A stretch of 64,000 bases of DNA from JAUIET01 sp045106985 (GTDB lineage Bacteria > Pseudomonadota > Gammaproteobacteria > Pseudomonadales > JAUIET01): assembly GCA_045106985.1 (NCBI GenBank), contig JBGCFQ010000005.1, positions 62,001 to 126,000 of the forward strand, in the 5' to 3' direction. Under the pieces are notes generated by a model that was not told the DNA's origin, did not search any database, and saw nothing but the letters and a program-made list of their open reading frames with translations. Positions 36,422 through 45,097 of the stretch are shown here, piece by piece (the first letter of the stretch is position 1; every line of letters starts with the position of its first letter). The position numbers were made by a program, and so were the translations under genes.

Positions 36422-37354
36422 TCAATGCACACTACCCGCATCAGGGGCCTTAGAAACATTCACAGCGGCACTGCTAAAAAGTCTTGCTACATCAATCCGA
36501 TCTAAAACGTAGTTGGTGTTACAGAAATCACAGCTGGTAGAAATATTTCCTTGTTCTACAAGAATAGATTCCGCAGCTTCTTCGCCTATTGAGCGAATCG
36601 CTCGTTCAACCTTTTCATGCGAGCAGGAACAGTCAAAACGAACCCTCTTTGCATCGTAAATGCGTAAATCTTCTTCGTGATACAAGCGATGCAGCAAATC
36701 TTGCGAGGGTAGCTCAAGTAACTCTTGATTCTTAATTGTGTCTGCAAGAATGCAGGCATGCTCCCAGCCGTCCAATTGGCTTCGCTCAGATTGCTCGGTT
36801 TCTTCCGAAGGCAAACTTTGAAGCATTAGCCCCGCAGCTGTTTTGTCGTCGACGGCCAACCATAATCGGGTATTTAGCTGCTCTGATTGCGCGAAATAGT
36901 GAGTTAAACACTCCATCAGTGATTTGCCTTCTAAAGGAACCAGACTTTGGTAGCGCTCACTTCGAGTAGAATTAGGTTCCACGCTAATCGCCATAATTGC
37001 TTGACTAGCTTCGCTGTTTTCACGGGTTGCTGGTTGGAACAGGTCTTTGAAGCTCGCGTTGTTAGCTATATCGCCCTCCCAATTCGCCATGCCTCTAATG
37101 GAACCCTCTGAAGTAGCTTGAACGACGAGCATAGATACTGGTGCGGTACCGTGAATTTGTAGTACCAGAGAGCCATCAAACTTCAATGAATCGGCCAGCA
37201 GGCCTATCGCCACTAAAGCCTCACCCAATACCTGTTTTACCGCGGGCGGGTAATCCGCCGTGTTTTGGATGTCTTGCCAAGAATTGCTGAGTGAAAGCCA
37301 CTCGCCTCGAACATGAAGGTTTTCTAGTTGAAAACGATGGAGTGAATCAGACAT
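36422..37354 (-). CDS. hslO: Redox-regulated chaperone Hsp33
   Basis: The 310 residues match Hsp33: RFQLENLHVRGEWLSL at the start, AIGLLADSLKFDGSLVLQIHG, and the C-terminal redox switch with Cys242, Cys244, Cys275 and Cys278 (CxC and CxxC pattern in FDCSCSHEK and STSCDFCN). Hsp33 binds zinc through these Cys residues when reduced and becomes an active holdase after oxidation and unfolding stress. It is monocistronic here. Confidence 0.96.
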   Translation of the reverse strand: MSDSLHRFQLENLHVRGEWLSLSNSWQDIQNTADYPPAVKQVLGEALVAIGLLADSLKFDGSLVLQIHGTAPVSMLVVQATSEGSIRGMANWEGDIANNASFKDLFQPATRENSEASQAIMAISVEPNSTRSERYQSLVPLEGKSLMECLTHYFAQSEQLNTRLWLAVDDKTAAGLMLQSLPSEETEQSERSQLDGWEHACILADTIKNQELLELPSQDLLHRLYHEEDLRIYDAKRVRFDCSCSHEKVERAIRSIGEEAAESILVEQGNISTSCDFCNTNYVLDRIDVARLFSSAAVNVSKAPDAGSVH

Positions 37355-37500
37355 AGATGAAAGTAGTGTTGAACAAATACGAATCTTAACGCAGCTTAGG
37401 GCAGTACAGTAACACTTTCAACGGAACCGAAACAGAATAAGGGAAATTGGGGTCAGACTGAAGCTCTCCCGGTTTAACGGACACTGTTAATCAGAGGCAA

Positions 37501-38091
37501 AGCCTCATTAAGGAGTGTTCAATAACAAATACGCGCAGAGCCTGGAAAACCTATCCCAAAGAGTTCAAACCGGAAGCTCTACGGCTGATGGAGGCCCCAG
37601 GCAAGCCCGCCAGCGAAGTGGCTATGCCGCTTGGCATCAGGCGCAATCAACTCTACAAGTGGAAGGAGAAAATGATCAAAAAAGGCGGCAAAGCGCTTCG
37701 CAAGGGAACAGTCGTGAAGTACACCTTTATCCGCGCTCACCGTGATGAGCATGCTGTTACCCGTCTGTGTGATTTACTGAACCTTTCCACCAGCGGCTAT
37801 TATGGTTGATGTGACCACCTAGAGAGCAGTCGAGCGAGCGAAAACCATGAGCTCACCGAGAAGATTCATCACTATCACCATTGTTTCAATAAAGTCTATG
37901 GGTCGCCCAAGAACCACGAGGAACTGCCGGCGGATGGTGAGCGTTGCAGTGTTAACCGGGTTGACAGGCTGATGAAGCAGGCCGACATCCAGTCAAAGCT
38001 ACGCCGTAAATTTGTGGTGACGACAAACTCAAAGAACACCACAGCAGCTGCACCTGATTTGTTGCAGCGCAACTTTTTCCGTGCCATCTAA
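37501..38091 (+). pseudogene. IS3-family transposase remnant
   Basis: One continuous frame reads an OrfA helix-turn-helix start (KTYPKEFKPEALRLME, ASEVAMPLGIRRNQLYKWKEKM), then jumps to an OrfB-like start (KYTFIRAHRDEH, LCDLLNLSTSGYYG), meets TGA at 37807-37809 where the family usually has Trp after YYG, and then continues as OrfB (HHYHHCFNKVYGSPK, NRVDRLMKQADIQSKLR) to TAA at 38089. The OrfA zipper and frameshift region have been deleted, the DDE catalytic core is missing, and no clean inverted repeats were found. It is a dead relic. Confidence 0.8.
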
Positions 38092-38520
38092 GACGGGCAG
38101 TTTAGCGCCATTGAGACAACTTCATGGCCTTAAGCCCGCAAGCAGCGCAAGAGCCACCCCTAAAGTCTAACAGTTTTTAGCAGATCGAGTGCCGAGGTGC
38201 ACACCGTACATCAGCTTGTATAGGTTGAGTTGCGATAATTGAGAGCATTCTGCGTCGCTTTTAATGATAACTTTTTCCACGCAGGATGAAGGGTCACTAC
38301 AAAGCTAAGCCTACGTTTTCCTACCACCGGGCATCAACCCCCTACAACCTGACGGACCTACTTTGAAGGTAAGGCTTCCACTAGTATAGAATTGACCCTA
38401 AAAAGGTTCGGTTCTGTTGCTGGTTTGATCTAGACGTCTTCGACTAGCTCAATCCCCGAAAGCGGACGTAGAGTTTGCCTGTCGCTGCGCGTGCTTTGTG
38501 CCCAAACTGTACGTAAGAAG
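38092..38520. other. Intergenic region after IS remnant
   Basis: These 429 bases hold no frame with recognisable coding signal. Some may be further decayed mobile DNA, since they adjoin the IS3 relic, but I see no specific match. Confidence 0.4.
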
Positions 38521-39207
38521 TTATTTAACTTGGCCACCTTCACGAGAAAATTTCTTCCGGGAGAAATATAGGATATTCATGATCCAATACATAGTTATTA
38601 TCAGTATCAACAGTGTTGGTATGCCCACAATATAAAACAGTTGATCTACTGGCATTTCTCTAACGTTAAAACCTTGAGCCTTTATGATCTTATCGGTGAG
38701 TGCTAACGCAGTCCAAACCAAAGAGAATCCAATTCGCCACACATGTCTGATGACGCGTTGAACACCGGTCAAACCTGCTCTTCTCAAGTTACGGAGATCC
38801 CCAATAGCACAGAAAACCGCAAAGCCTGCCCAAAAGAGGTAAATACCTGGAGTACCAGCTTCAATACTGCTTGTGCTCAGAATAAATGCCGCTATCCCAA
38901 CCGCCATTATCCAAGTGAGTGCCGCTTTTTCCAAAAAGCCAGTTTCGCTAGTTTTTCGTTGGGCCGTGAGCCACGCGGTAAACACGGTATACATGACCAC
39001 AGCACTCAACAACATATCACCAGAGGACTCTTTAATTGTTGCAGCGACGAAACCGGCTATCAGCATGATCAGCATAGAAACCGTAAAGTACCTACCTGCC
39101 TTTAGATGCAGCGCAGCTCCCTTTACAGCAAACAAAGCAACAACGGCAGCAACCAATCCAACAGTTCCTGCAGGCGTATGAATTAGCCAAACTATCGTCT
39201 CTTTCAT
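38521..39207 (-). CDS. Multi-pass membrane protein, unknown
   Basis: The 228 residues contain about seven hydrophobic segments (for example GTVGLVAAVVALFAV, VSMLIMLIAGFVAA, LLILIITMYWIMNILYF) with short polar loops and a basic cytoplasmic C terminus. I do not recognise a family. The upstream gap to the small lipoprotein gene is 52 bases on the same strand, so they may be co-transcribed. Confidence 0.65.
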   Translation of the reverse strand: MKETIVWLIHTPAGTVGLVAAVVALFAVKGAALHLKAGRYFTVSMLIMLIAGFVAATIKESSGDMLLSAVVMYTVFTAWLTAQRKTSETGFLEKAALTWIMAVGIAAFILSTSSIEAGTPGIYLFWAGFAVFCAIGDLRNLRRAGLTGVQRVIRHVWRIGFSLVWTALALTDKIIKAQGFNVREMPVDQLFYIVGIPTLLILIITMYWIMNILYFSRKKFSREGGQVK

Positions 39208-39259
39208 GAAAATGTAGATACCATTAAAAGTTGTGGAATAGTATTGGGATAATTGAAAT

Positions 39260-39586
39260 CTAAAACTTCGCTTTCAATTTTTCACTTGCCAGATAGCCGT
39301 ACTGAGTTTCTTTGTGTTCTTCGATCAGATATTCGTATAGCGTATTGGCAATTTTTTGTTGTCCTAGTTTTTCATGCGTTTGCGCTTTCAAATAAGTCAG
39401 CTCCGCTTTCATTTCAGGCGCCGTTTGTTTCGCATTTTCCGCCCTAGTGATTAGTTCTAACGTTCGTTCATATTCTTGAAGCTCGTACTTTTTGTAAGCG
39501 TCAGTGACGGATGTGCTTTGAATAAGGCTCGCACAGGCCCCCATAGAAAGAGTTAAGGCTAAGAGAAGTACTTTCTGAATAGTCAT
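39260..39586 (-). CDS. Small TPR-like lipoprotein
   Basis: The 108 residues start with a lipoprotein signal peptide (VLLLALTLSMGAC, lipobox MGAC). The mature part is helical and TPR-like (AYKKYELQEYERTLELITRAE, LTYLKAQTHEKLGQQKIANTLYEYLIEEH). It is probably membrane-anchored and protein-binding. It is divergent from the LysR gene at 39693. Confidence 0.7.
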   Translation of the reverse strand: MTIQKVLLLALTLSMGACASLIQSTSVTDAYKKYELQEYERTLELITRAENAKQTAPEMKAELTYLKAQTHEKLGQQKIANTLYEYLIEEHKETQYGYLASEKLKAKF

Positions 39587-39692
39587 TTACTAAGAGTCCG
39601 TTATTTGTTTGAGGTAATCTGCAAGGCATATGCTATCAATGCATAAACAAACATAATAGAATGAATAATGGACACCAGATATACGTATTCGC

Positions 39693-40595
39693 ATGGATTG
39701 GAGATCGGTAAAATTTGACTGGAATCGGGCAAGGGCCTTTTTGGTGACTGCCGAAGAAGGATCTCTTGCGGCTGCGGCTCGTGCTCTTGATATGACGCAA
39801 CCTACTTTAGGGCGTCAGGTTGCGGCTCTCGAAAAAGAAATTGGCGTCGATCTCTTCAATCGCAGAGGCCGAGGGTTGGAGCTGACCCCGAACGGGATGA
39901 ACCTGGTTGAACACGTACGCGCGATGGGAGATGCAGCGAGCCGGTTTTCATTATCGGCAACAGGGAAGTCGGATCTAGTTGAAGGAAATATTTGCATTAC
40001 TTCTACTGAGCTCCTTGCAACATATGTCTTACCGCCAATGATTCAGAAGTTACGGCAAGCAGAGCCGGGTATCGAAATTGAAATAATTTCGACAAATGAC
40101 GAAAGCAATTTGAACCGTAGAGAAGCTGATATTGCCGTACGCAGCTTTCGACCATCACAGCCAGAACTAATCGTTAAGAAACTCAGTGATGTAAGAGGTC
40201 ACCTCTACGCTGCAACTACCTATCTCGAGCGTCTGGGTAATCCCAAGTCTATGGCTGAGTTTAACAAAGCCAACTTTATTGATTTCGAGAAGTCAGGCCA
40301 TCTGCTCTCTTTGCTCAACTCCCGAGGCTTTGAGTTAAGCACTCACAATTTTCCCGTTGTGACCAGAAACCATGTAGTCCAGTGGGAACTAGTCAAGTTG
40401 GGTGTTGCAATTAGTGGGATGCCGGAGATGATCGGTGATCTCGAGCCTCTAGTTGAACGTCTTATTATTCCGGGTTTAGCTCCCATTGAGGCGGAGCTCT
40501 GGATCGTGACGCATCAGGAATTAAGAACTAGCCGACGAGTTCGAACGGTATTCGACTTTTTCGTTTCTGAATTCGCCAATTATCTGCCTCAATGA
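39693..40595 (+). CDS. LysR-family transcriptional regulator
   Basis: The 300 residues begin with FDWNRARAFLVTAEEGSLAAAARALDMTQPTLGRQVAALEKEIGVDLFNR, a textbook LysR winged helix-turn-helix, followed by a substrate-binding effector domain (ATYVLPPMIQKLRQAEPGIEIEII). It lies 106 bases from the divergent lipoprotein gene, so regulation of that gene and the membrane protein is the usual guess. The effector is unknown. Confidence 0.92.
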   Translation: MDWRSVKFDWNRARAFLVTAEEGSLAAAARALDMTQPTLGRQVAALEKEIGVDLFNRRGRGLELTPNGMNLVEHVRAMGDAASRFSLSATGKSDLVEGNICITSTELLATYVLPPMIQKLRQAEPGIEIEIISTNDESNLNRREADIAVRSFRPSQPELIVKKLSDVRGHLYAATTYLERLGNPKSMAEFNKANFIDFEKSGHLLSLLNSRGFELSTHNFPVVTRNHVVQWELVKLGVAISGMPEMIGDLEPLVERLIIPGLAPIEAELWIVTHQELRTSRRVRTVFDFFVSEFANYLPQ

Positions 40596-40821
40596 GGAAT
40601 GACTGCATTTGGCCGAATGCTGCTATTGATATCTAGAAATCTGAAGTTCCGCTCCAAGGCAAAAGATGCCTGCCGGACCGATACGACCAACATAGACTTG
40701 AGTGATGTAGAACAGCACACTGTATTAATTTCTGCGACACAACACATACCCTAAACGACAGCCCTCTTAGCTAAAGCCAATAGAAGTTAGTATTTCATCG
40801 ATTTTCCGTAGGCTTTAAACG

Positions 40822-41400
40822 CTATAAAATCAGATAGCGCCGAGTTGTTCGACAATAGTCTTCGAACGCCGCACCATGAACCCTTCGCAAGTAAGGTTCC
40901 TCTATATTTCTAACAATAAATTCAATGCTAATCCAACAGATTACAGCACAGGCCCAAATCGCTGGCTGCGGTAATGTCACACACATTGCAATCCAGTAGA
41001 GCAGTATTCCGAAGTAAATCGGATTTCTGGATTTTGAGTATAGGCCCGTTAAAATTAGATCAGTGCTTTCGCTTTGTTTTACCCCAATTCTCCAGGAACG
41101 GCCCATTTGAACTTGGGCAATAACAACAATTGCAATACCGATAAAACCAATAGAAAGAGCAACGAAGCGCACGAGATCGGACACCGTGTTATCAACAGGA
41201 AGTAGACCCGTGTCGTAGAGAACAATTAACACAGTGCTAACCAGAAAAGACAGCAAGAACATTAAGCCGGGAATTTTTTCTGCCAGAGGAGCAGACGAAC
41301 TCGCCAAGCGCGCGCCGTGGTCACCTGTGAACCAAAATTGAATGGCTATCCGACCTATTACGGCAAATAGTATGAATGTAGAGGTAAGGAGTAATGACAT
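40822..41400 (-). CDS. ICMT/PEMT-type membrane methyltransferase
   Basis: The 192 residues have about four or five membrane segments and the C-terminal S-adenosylmethionine motif of isoprenylcysteine or phospholipid methyltransferases: LTGLYSKSRNPIYFGILLYW and EEPYLRRVHGAAFEDYCRTTRRY. Bacterial members methylate various small or lipid substrates; the target here is unknown. It stands alone. Confidence 0.82.
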   Translation of the reverse strand: MSLLLTSTFILFAVIGRIAIQFWFTGDHGARLASSSAPLAEKIPGLMFLLSFLVSTVLIVLYDTGLLPVDNTVSDLVRFVALSIGFIGIAIVVIAQVQMGRSWRIGVKQSESTDLILTGLYSKSRNPIYFGILLYWIAMCVTLPQPAIWACAVICWISIEFIVRNIEEPYLRRVHGAAFEDYCRTTRRYLIL

Positions 41401-41537
41401 GGCTCTAGCCCATATTTGTTAAGGAAGAGCTGAAGCCTAATACCTCTAGTTACTAGAGGTTCAAGTATTTTCTAGTGAGTGATGAATTTGATGCACTCAC
41501 ACACTTGTTGAAATTATCTAAAAAGCAGGAATTCGCT

Positions 41538-41966
41538 CTATAAGTTACCTTCAAAAACGACCACGTTCCTTTTTACTAAGCCGAGTGATTCGTAGAATTT
41601 AATAGCCGTGGTATTTTCAGGCTCAGTCGCCACCCAAACCTCTTCGGCCCCTCTTTTTCTGCCAATATCGAAAAGAGCATCCAATAGCTTGCTGCCTATG
41701 TTCTTCCTTTGTAAGTTCTCCGACACTGCCAAGTCATCGATGTACAACTCGGTATTTTTATCCGGATGTTTATGAATCACTCCCAATACCTGGCCTATCA
41801 CTAGTTTATTAAACACAGCAACTAGCATTATATGGCTCTCTTCGTGCACGTATTTTTCTAGAAGGCTAGGTTCTATTTTTTCATCAAATATTGCTTCATC
41901 AATATTTTTTAAAACGGCCATAGTGTCTGTACTGACCGTTACAATTTCAATGTCTCTTAAATTCAT
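41538..41966 (-). CDS. GNAT acetyltransferase, AAC(3)-I-like
   Basis: The 142 residues show the GNAT core: ELYIDDLAVSENLQRKNIGSKLLDALFDIGRKRG (acetyl-CoA pyrophosphate loop in QRKNIG) and VWVATEPENTTAIKFYESLGLVKR. The layout and the ATEPENTTAIKFYESLG segment resemble aminoglycoside 3-N-acetyltransferase type I, but a resistance role is not shown by sequence alone. AGAGG precedes the ATG. Confidence 0.82.
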   Translation of the reverse strand: MNLRDIEIVTVSTDTMAVLKNIDEAIFDEKIEPSLLEKYVHEESHIMLVAVFNKLVIGQVLGVIHKHPDKNTELYIDDLAVSENLQRKNIGSKLLDALFDIGRKRGAEEVWVATEPENTTAIKFYESLGLVKRNVVVFEGNL

Positions 41967-42203
41967 TCTTATACCTCTGAGGTCATAACAGGCGAATAGA
42001 AAACTATTTTCTGCTTAGCTATTCGATTTACAGCTCGTAAAAATTATAGAGTATTCAGTATCAGGAAAAACACTGGATGTACCTCAAAAAAGAACGACTA
42101 GCCTGTTTTAGCGTGATAAAGTGGTAGTTACTAAGATAGACCTCCCATCGCGATGGCTCTCACGTTATATTGACAACACATCAGTTCACACTGGAAATTA
42201 TTT

Positions 42204-43616
42204 ATGGCCCTATCAGAAGCTACAAGCTCAGTTAATTTCTTTCTCGACGGTAACTTTGCGCCTGTCTCCGAGGAACGTGACGCGAGTGACATGGAAATTC
42301 GCGGGCGCATCCCTACGGACTTAGCAGGTCACTTCTTAAGGGTTGGGCCAAATCCAGTTCATATTTTTAGCGAACAGGCATACCACACCTTTGACGGTGA
42401 CGGCATGATTCACTCTATTGAGTTTCGCGATGGTTCAGCGCATTACCGCAATCGTTTTGTTCAAACCGAAGGTTTCAAGCTCGAACAGCAACGTGGAGAC
42501 TGGTTGTACAAGGGCATGAATTCGATGATGGACCCTACGCCTTCTCGAGTTCCTGAGGGTGCACCGGCCGATAAGAACCTAGCGAACACCGCTCTTGCCT
42601 TTCATAACAACACACTTTATGCGCTTCATGAGCCGTCGCAACCAACAATAATACAACTACCTGGGCTCGAAACCGAAGGAGCCACTGACTTCAACGGCAA
42701 ACTGCAGCACCCGTTTACTGCCCACCCCAAAGTGGATCAACACAGCGGTGAGATGATGACTTTTGGTTATGCCTTTGAGGTACCCTACGTTAACTACTCG
42801 GTTATTGATGCTGCTGGCGAATTGATCCACTCCACGCCTATTACTATTGAGAAGCCAGTCTTCATGCACGACTTTGCCGCGACAGAGAAGTATTCTCTGT
42901 TTCTAGACTTCCCCATTACGCTCGACATAGAACGTGCAATGGCGGGCGGTCCCGCACTGGATTTTGAGCCGGAACACGGTTCGCGTATAGGAGTGATACC
43001 TCGCTTAGGTACTGATGCCGAGGTGCGTTGGTTTGAAGTAGACACCTGCTCAGTAATTCATACCGCAAATGCTTGGGACGAAGATGACGAGGTTGTTTTG
43101 CAGGCTTCGCGCTCTAAAACCAGCGACATAGCGGGCGCAGGTTTGGCTGCAGAAAATCTGGCGGATACTCAAGGGCAACTCTACCAATGGCGCATTAATT
43201 TGAAGACTGGAGCTATTAAAGAACAACTGTTAAGCGAGGTGCATTGTGATTTCACTCGAGTGAATGATGCCCTTACCTGTCATAAAACGCGTTACGTTTA
43301 TGGCGCTGTATTTAACCCAACACGCCCATTCACCTTTGATGGTGTGATGAAGTTTGATAACGAAACGCAAACCACAGTCACCTACAGTTACGGCGAAAAG
43401 CGGTTTGGAGGCGAGGTTGTGTTTGCGCCAAAGCTGGGTTCACAGACAGAAGACGATGGCTATCTCATCTGCTTTGTTCAAGACGAGGCCGAAAACCAAA
43501 GCGAATGTTTGATTCTGGATGCGCAGGATGTAGCCGCAGGACCAGTCGCGACAATTTTGGTACCTTACCGGGTGCCGTATGGCTTCCACGCCAGCTGGGT
43601 TGGTGACATGGGCTAG
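42204..43616 (+). CDS. Carotenoid cleavage oxygenase (RPE65 family)
   Basis: The 470-residue beta-propeller enzyme keeps the four iron-binding His residues: His174 (FTAHPKVD), His222 (FMHDFAATEKY), His286 (VIHTANAWDE) and His462 (YGFHASWVG). The N terminus has HFLRVGPNP and YHTFDGDGMIH, both family marks. Members cleave double bonds of carotenoids, stilbenes or lignin-derived compounds using non-heme iron and oxygen; the substrate is not determinable. No carotenoid synthesis genes are nearby. Confidence 0.93.
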   Translation: MALSEATSSVNFFLDGNFAPVSEERDASDMEIRGRIPTDLAGHFLRVGPNPVHIFSEQAYHTFDGDGMIHSIEFRDGSAHYRNRFVQTEGFKLEQQRGDWLYKGMNSMMDPTPSRVPEGAPADKNLANTALAFHNNTLYALHEPSQPTIIQLPGLETEGATDFNGKLQHPFTAHPKVDQHSGEMMTFGYAFEVPYVNYSVIDAAGELIHSTPITIEKPVFMHDFAATEKYSLFLDFPITLDIERAMAGGPALDFEPEHGSRIGVIPRLGTDAEVRWFEVDTCSVIHTANAWDEDDEVVLQASRSKTSDIAGAGLAAENLADTQGQLYQWRINLKTGAIKEQLLSEVHCDFTRVNDALTCHKTRYVYGAVFNPTRPFTFDGVMKFDNETQTTVTYSYGEKRFGGEVVFAPKLGSQTEDDGYLICFVQDEAENQSECLILDAQDVAAGPVATILVPYRVPYGFHASWVGDMG

Positions 43617-43875
43617 TGTCATAAAATAAATTGCAGAGACGTTTTCTTAGTAGGCTTTGATCAGTGTGAAGGAAGGTTCGGAGACAGAGTTAACTAATAC
43701 GCGACTGATTTATCGACGTTTTGGGCCGCCAACGGAAACACTGCAATTAGAGTTTGAAAGTTTGCCCCCGCTGCACTCAAACCATCTGCGAGTGCAAATG
43801 TGTAACCATCCCCTAAATTAGGTAGATGTCATCTTAGAGTTTCCCAGCGTAAACTACTCGTCAGGAGAGCAGAAG

Positions 43876-44142
43876 ATGAAGAAGTCACGATATTCAGAGA
43901 GCCAGATTGTTAAGGCGCTGAAGGAAGTTGAAGGCGGTCGGAACGTCAAAGATATGTGCCGCGACTATGGTATATCAGAGGCGACTTACTACAACTGGAA
44001 AAGCAAATACGGTGGCATGGAAGCCTCCGATGTAAAGCGACTCAAAGAGCTCGAAGATGAGAATAGCCGCTTGAAGCAGATGTACGCAGAGCTGAGTTTG
44101 GACAACAGGGTTCTGAAGGATATTGTTGAAAAAAAGCTGTAG
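43876..44142 (+). CDS. IS3-family transposase OrfA
   Basis: The 88 residues form a helix-turn-helix (SRYSESQIVKALKEVEGG, DMCRDYGISEATYYNWKSKYGG) and a leucine-zipper-like helix (RLKELEDENSRLKQMYAELSLDNRVLKDIVEKKL). OrfA binds the element's ends and is the N-terminal half of the OrfAB fusion made by frameshifting. GGAGAG upstream of ATG 43876 could serve as ribosome site. Confidence 0.9.
   Translation: MKKSRYSESQIVKALKEVEGGRNVKDMCRDYGISEATYYNWKSKYGGMEASDVKRLKELEDENSRLKQMYAELSLDNRVLKDIVEKKL
44130..44136 (+). other. Programmed -1 frameshift slippery site A_AAA_AAG
   Basis: In the orfA frame the codons read gaA AAA AAG, the canonical heptamer for -1 slippage in IS3-family elements, two codons before the orfA stop at 44140-44142. 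A one-base backward slip leads directly into the open orfB frame. Confidence 0.85.
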
Positions 44143-44975
44143 CGCCAGCGGTGCGGCGTGAGCTCCACGACCATGCCAGACAGGTTTTTGGTATGAGTCT
44201 CAGACGAGCCTGCCGCCTCGTTGGCATCAGTGACTCAGTGTACCGGTATACACCGAACGCGAATCGAGACGATGAAGTGATCGCGGGATTGCAGTCCGCT
44301 ATTGAGCGGTATCCAGCGTATGGGTTTCCGAAGCTATTCAAGATACTCAGGCACTGGGGCCACTCCTGGAATCATATAAGAGTACACAGGGTGTATTGCG
44401 AGTTGAATCTGAATAAGCGAAGGCGAGGCAAGAAACGGCTGCCAATCACTCTGGAAATGCCAATAGCCATCAACCGCTGCTGGTCCATCGACTTCATGGG
44501 CGACAGTTTGTACTGCGGCAGGCGTTTTAGGACGTTCAATGTGGTCGATGATTTTGGTAGAGAAGTATTGGCGATAGAGATCGACATAGGCTTGCCTGCT
44601 GAAAGTGTTGTGCGGGTGCTCGAACGAATAGTCGCCTGGCGTGGCTATCCGAGCAAGATGAGGATGGACAATGGTCCGGAGCTAATCTCTACCACCTTGG
44701 CCGAATGGGCTTAAGATCACAGCATTGAACTTGAGTTTATTCAGCCAGGCAAGCCAACTCAGAACTCGTATGTGGAGAGATTCAACCGCACCTATCGAGA
44801 TGAAATACTGAACATGTACGTGTTCAAAACGCTCACAGAAGTGCGCGCAAGAACTGAAGAATGGATGAACGAATACAACGAGGAAAGACCTCATGATTCA
44901 CTTGGTGATCTAACTCCGTTGGAGTTCATGGTCGCCAGCAAACGGCCAGGCAACTCTAATTTAGCGTGCCACTAA
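44136..44975 (+). pseudogene. IS3-family transposase OrfB, broken by a nonsense codon
   Basis: Read in the -1 frame from the slippery site, the product is a DDE integrase-type transposase: RRACRLVGISDSVYRY, YGFPKLFKILR, first Asp in CWSIDFMGD, second in MRMDNGPELIS and Glu in YVERFNRTYRDEIL. The frame is cut by TAA at 44712-44714 in the segment LAEWA-stop-DHSIELEFIQPGKP, where related transposases normally have a Glu codon (GAA), and then continues intact to TAA at 44973. A single G-to-T change explains the damage. Confidence 0.9.
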
Positions 44976-45097
44976 AGAAGGGATGGTTACAGTGTGAAGG
45001 TGCGTAGTTTTCGCTACCTTATTTTCTGCAGTTAACACAAGCAACCTGAAAATTTAGGCGCTCTCTTTATAACTTACAAAATGCGCAATAAAACCAG

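Larger units (their letters stand above)
43801..44991 (+). mobile_element. IS3-family insertion sequence, 1191 bp
   Basis: The terminal inverted repeats are TGTAACCATCCC at 43801-43812 and its exact complement GGGATGGTTACA at 44980-44991, with partial matching continuing inward (TAAATTAG versus TTCTTTAG). Between them are orfA and orfB in the usual IS3 order with a -1 frameshift signal. Bases immediately outside (AATG on the left, GTGT on the right) do not form a target duplication, so the flanks may have changed since insertion. OrfB carries a nonsense codon, so this copy is probably unable to move by itself. Confidence 0.9.

Noticed and set aside
37807..37809. In-frame TGA as a selenocysteine codon
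   Set aside because: The position is normally Trp in IS3 transposases, the gene is a deleted relic, and no SECIS-like element is apparent.
37440..38400. Inverted GGGTCA/TGACCC pair as the ends of the first IS relic
   Set aside because: Only six bases match and they do not continue inward, so this is within chance.
43794..44998. Target-site duplication around the IS3 element
   Set aside because: Bases outside the inverted repeats (AATG left, GTGT right) do not match, so no duplication can be claimed.
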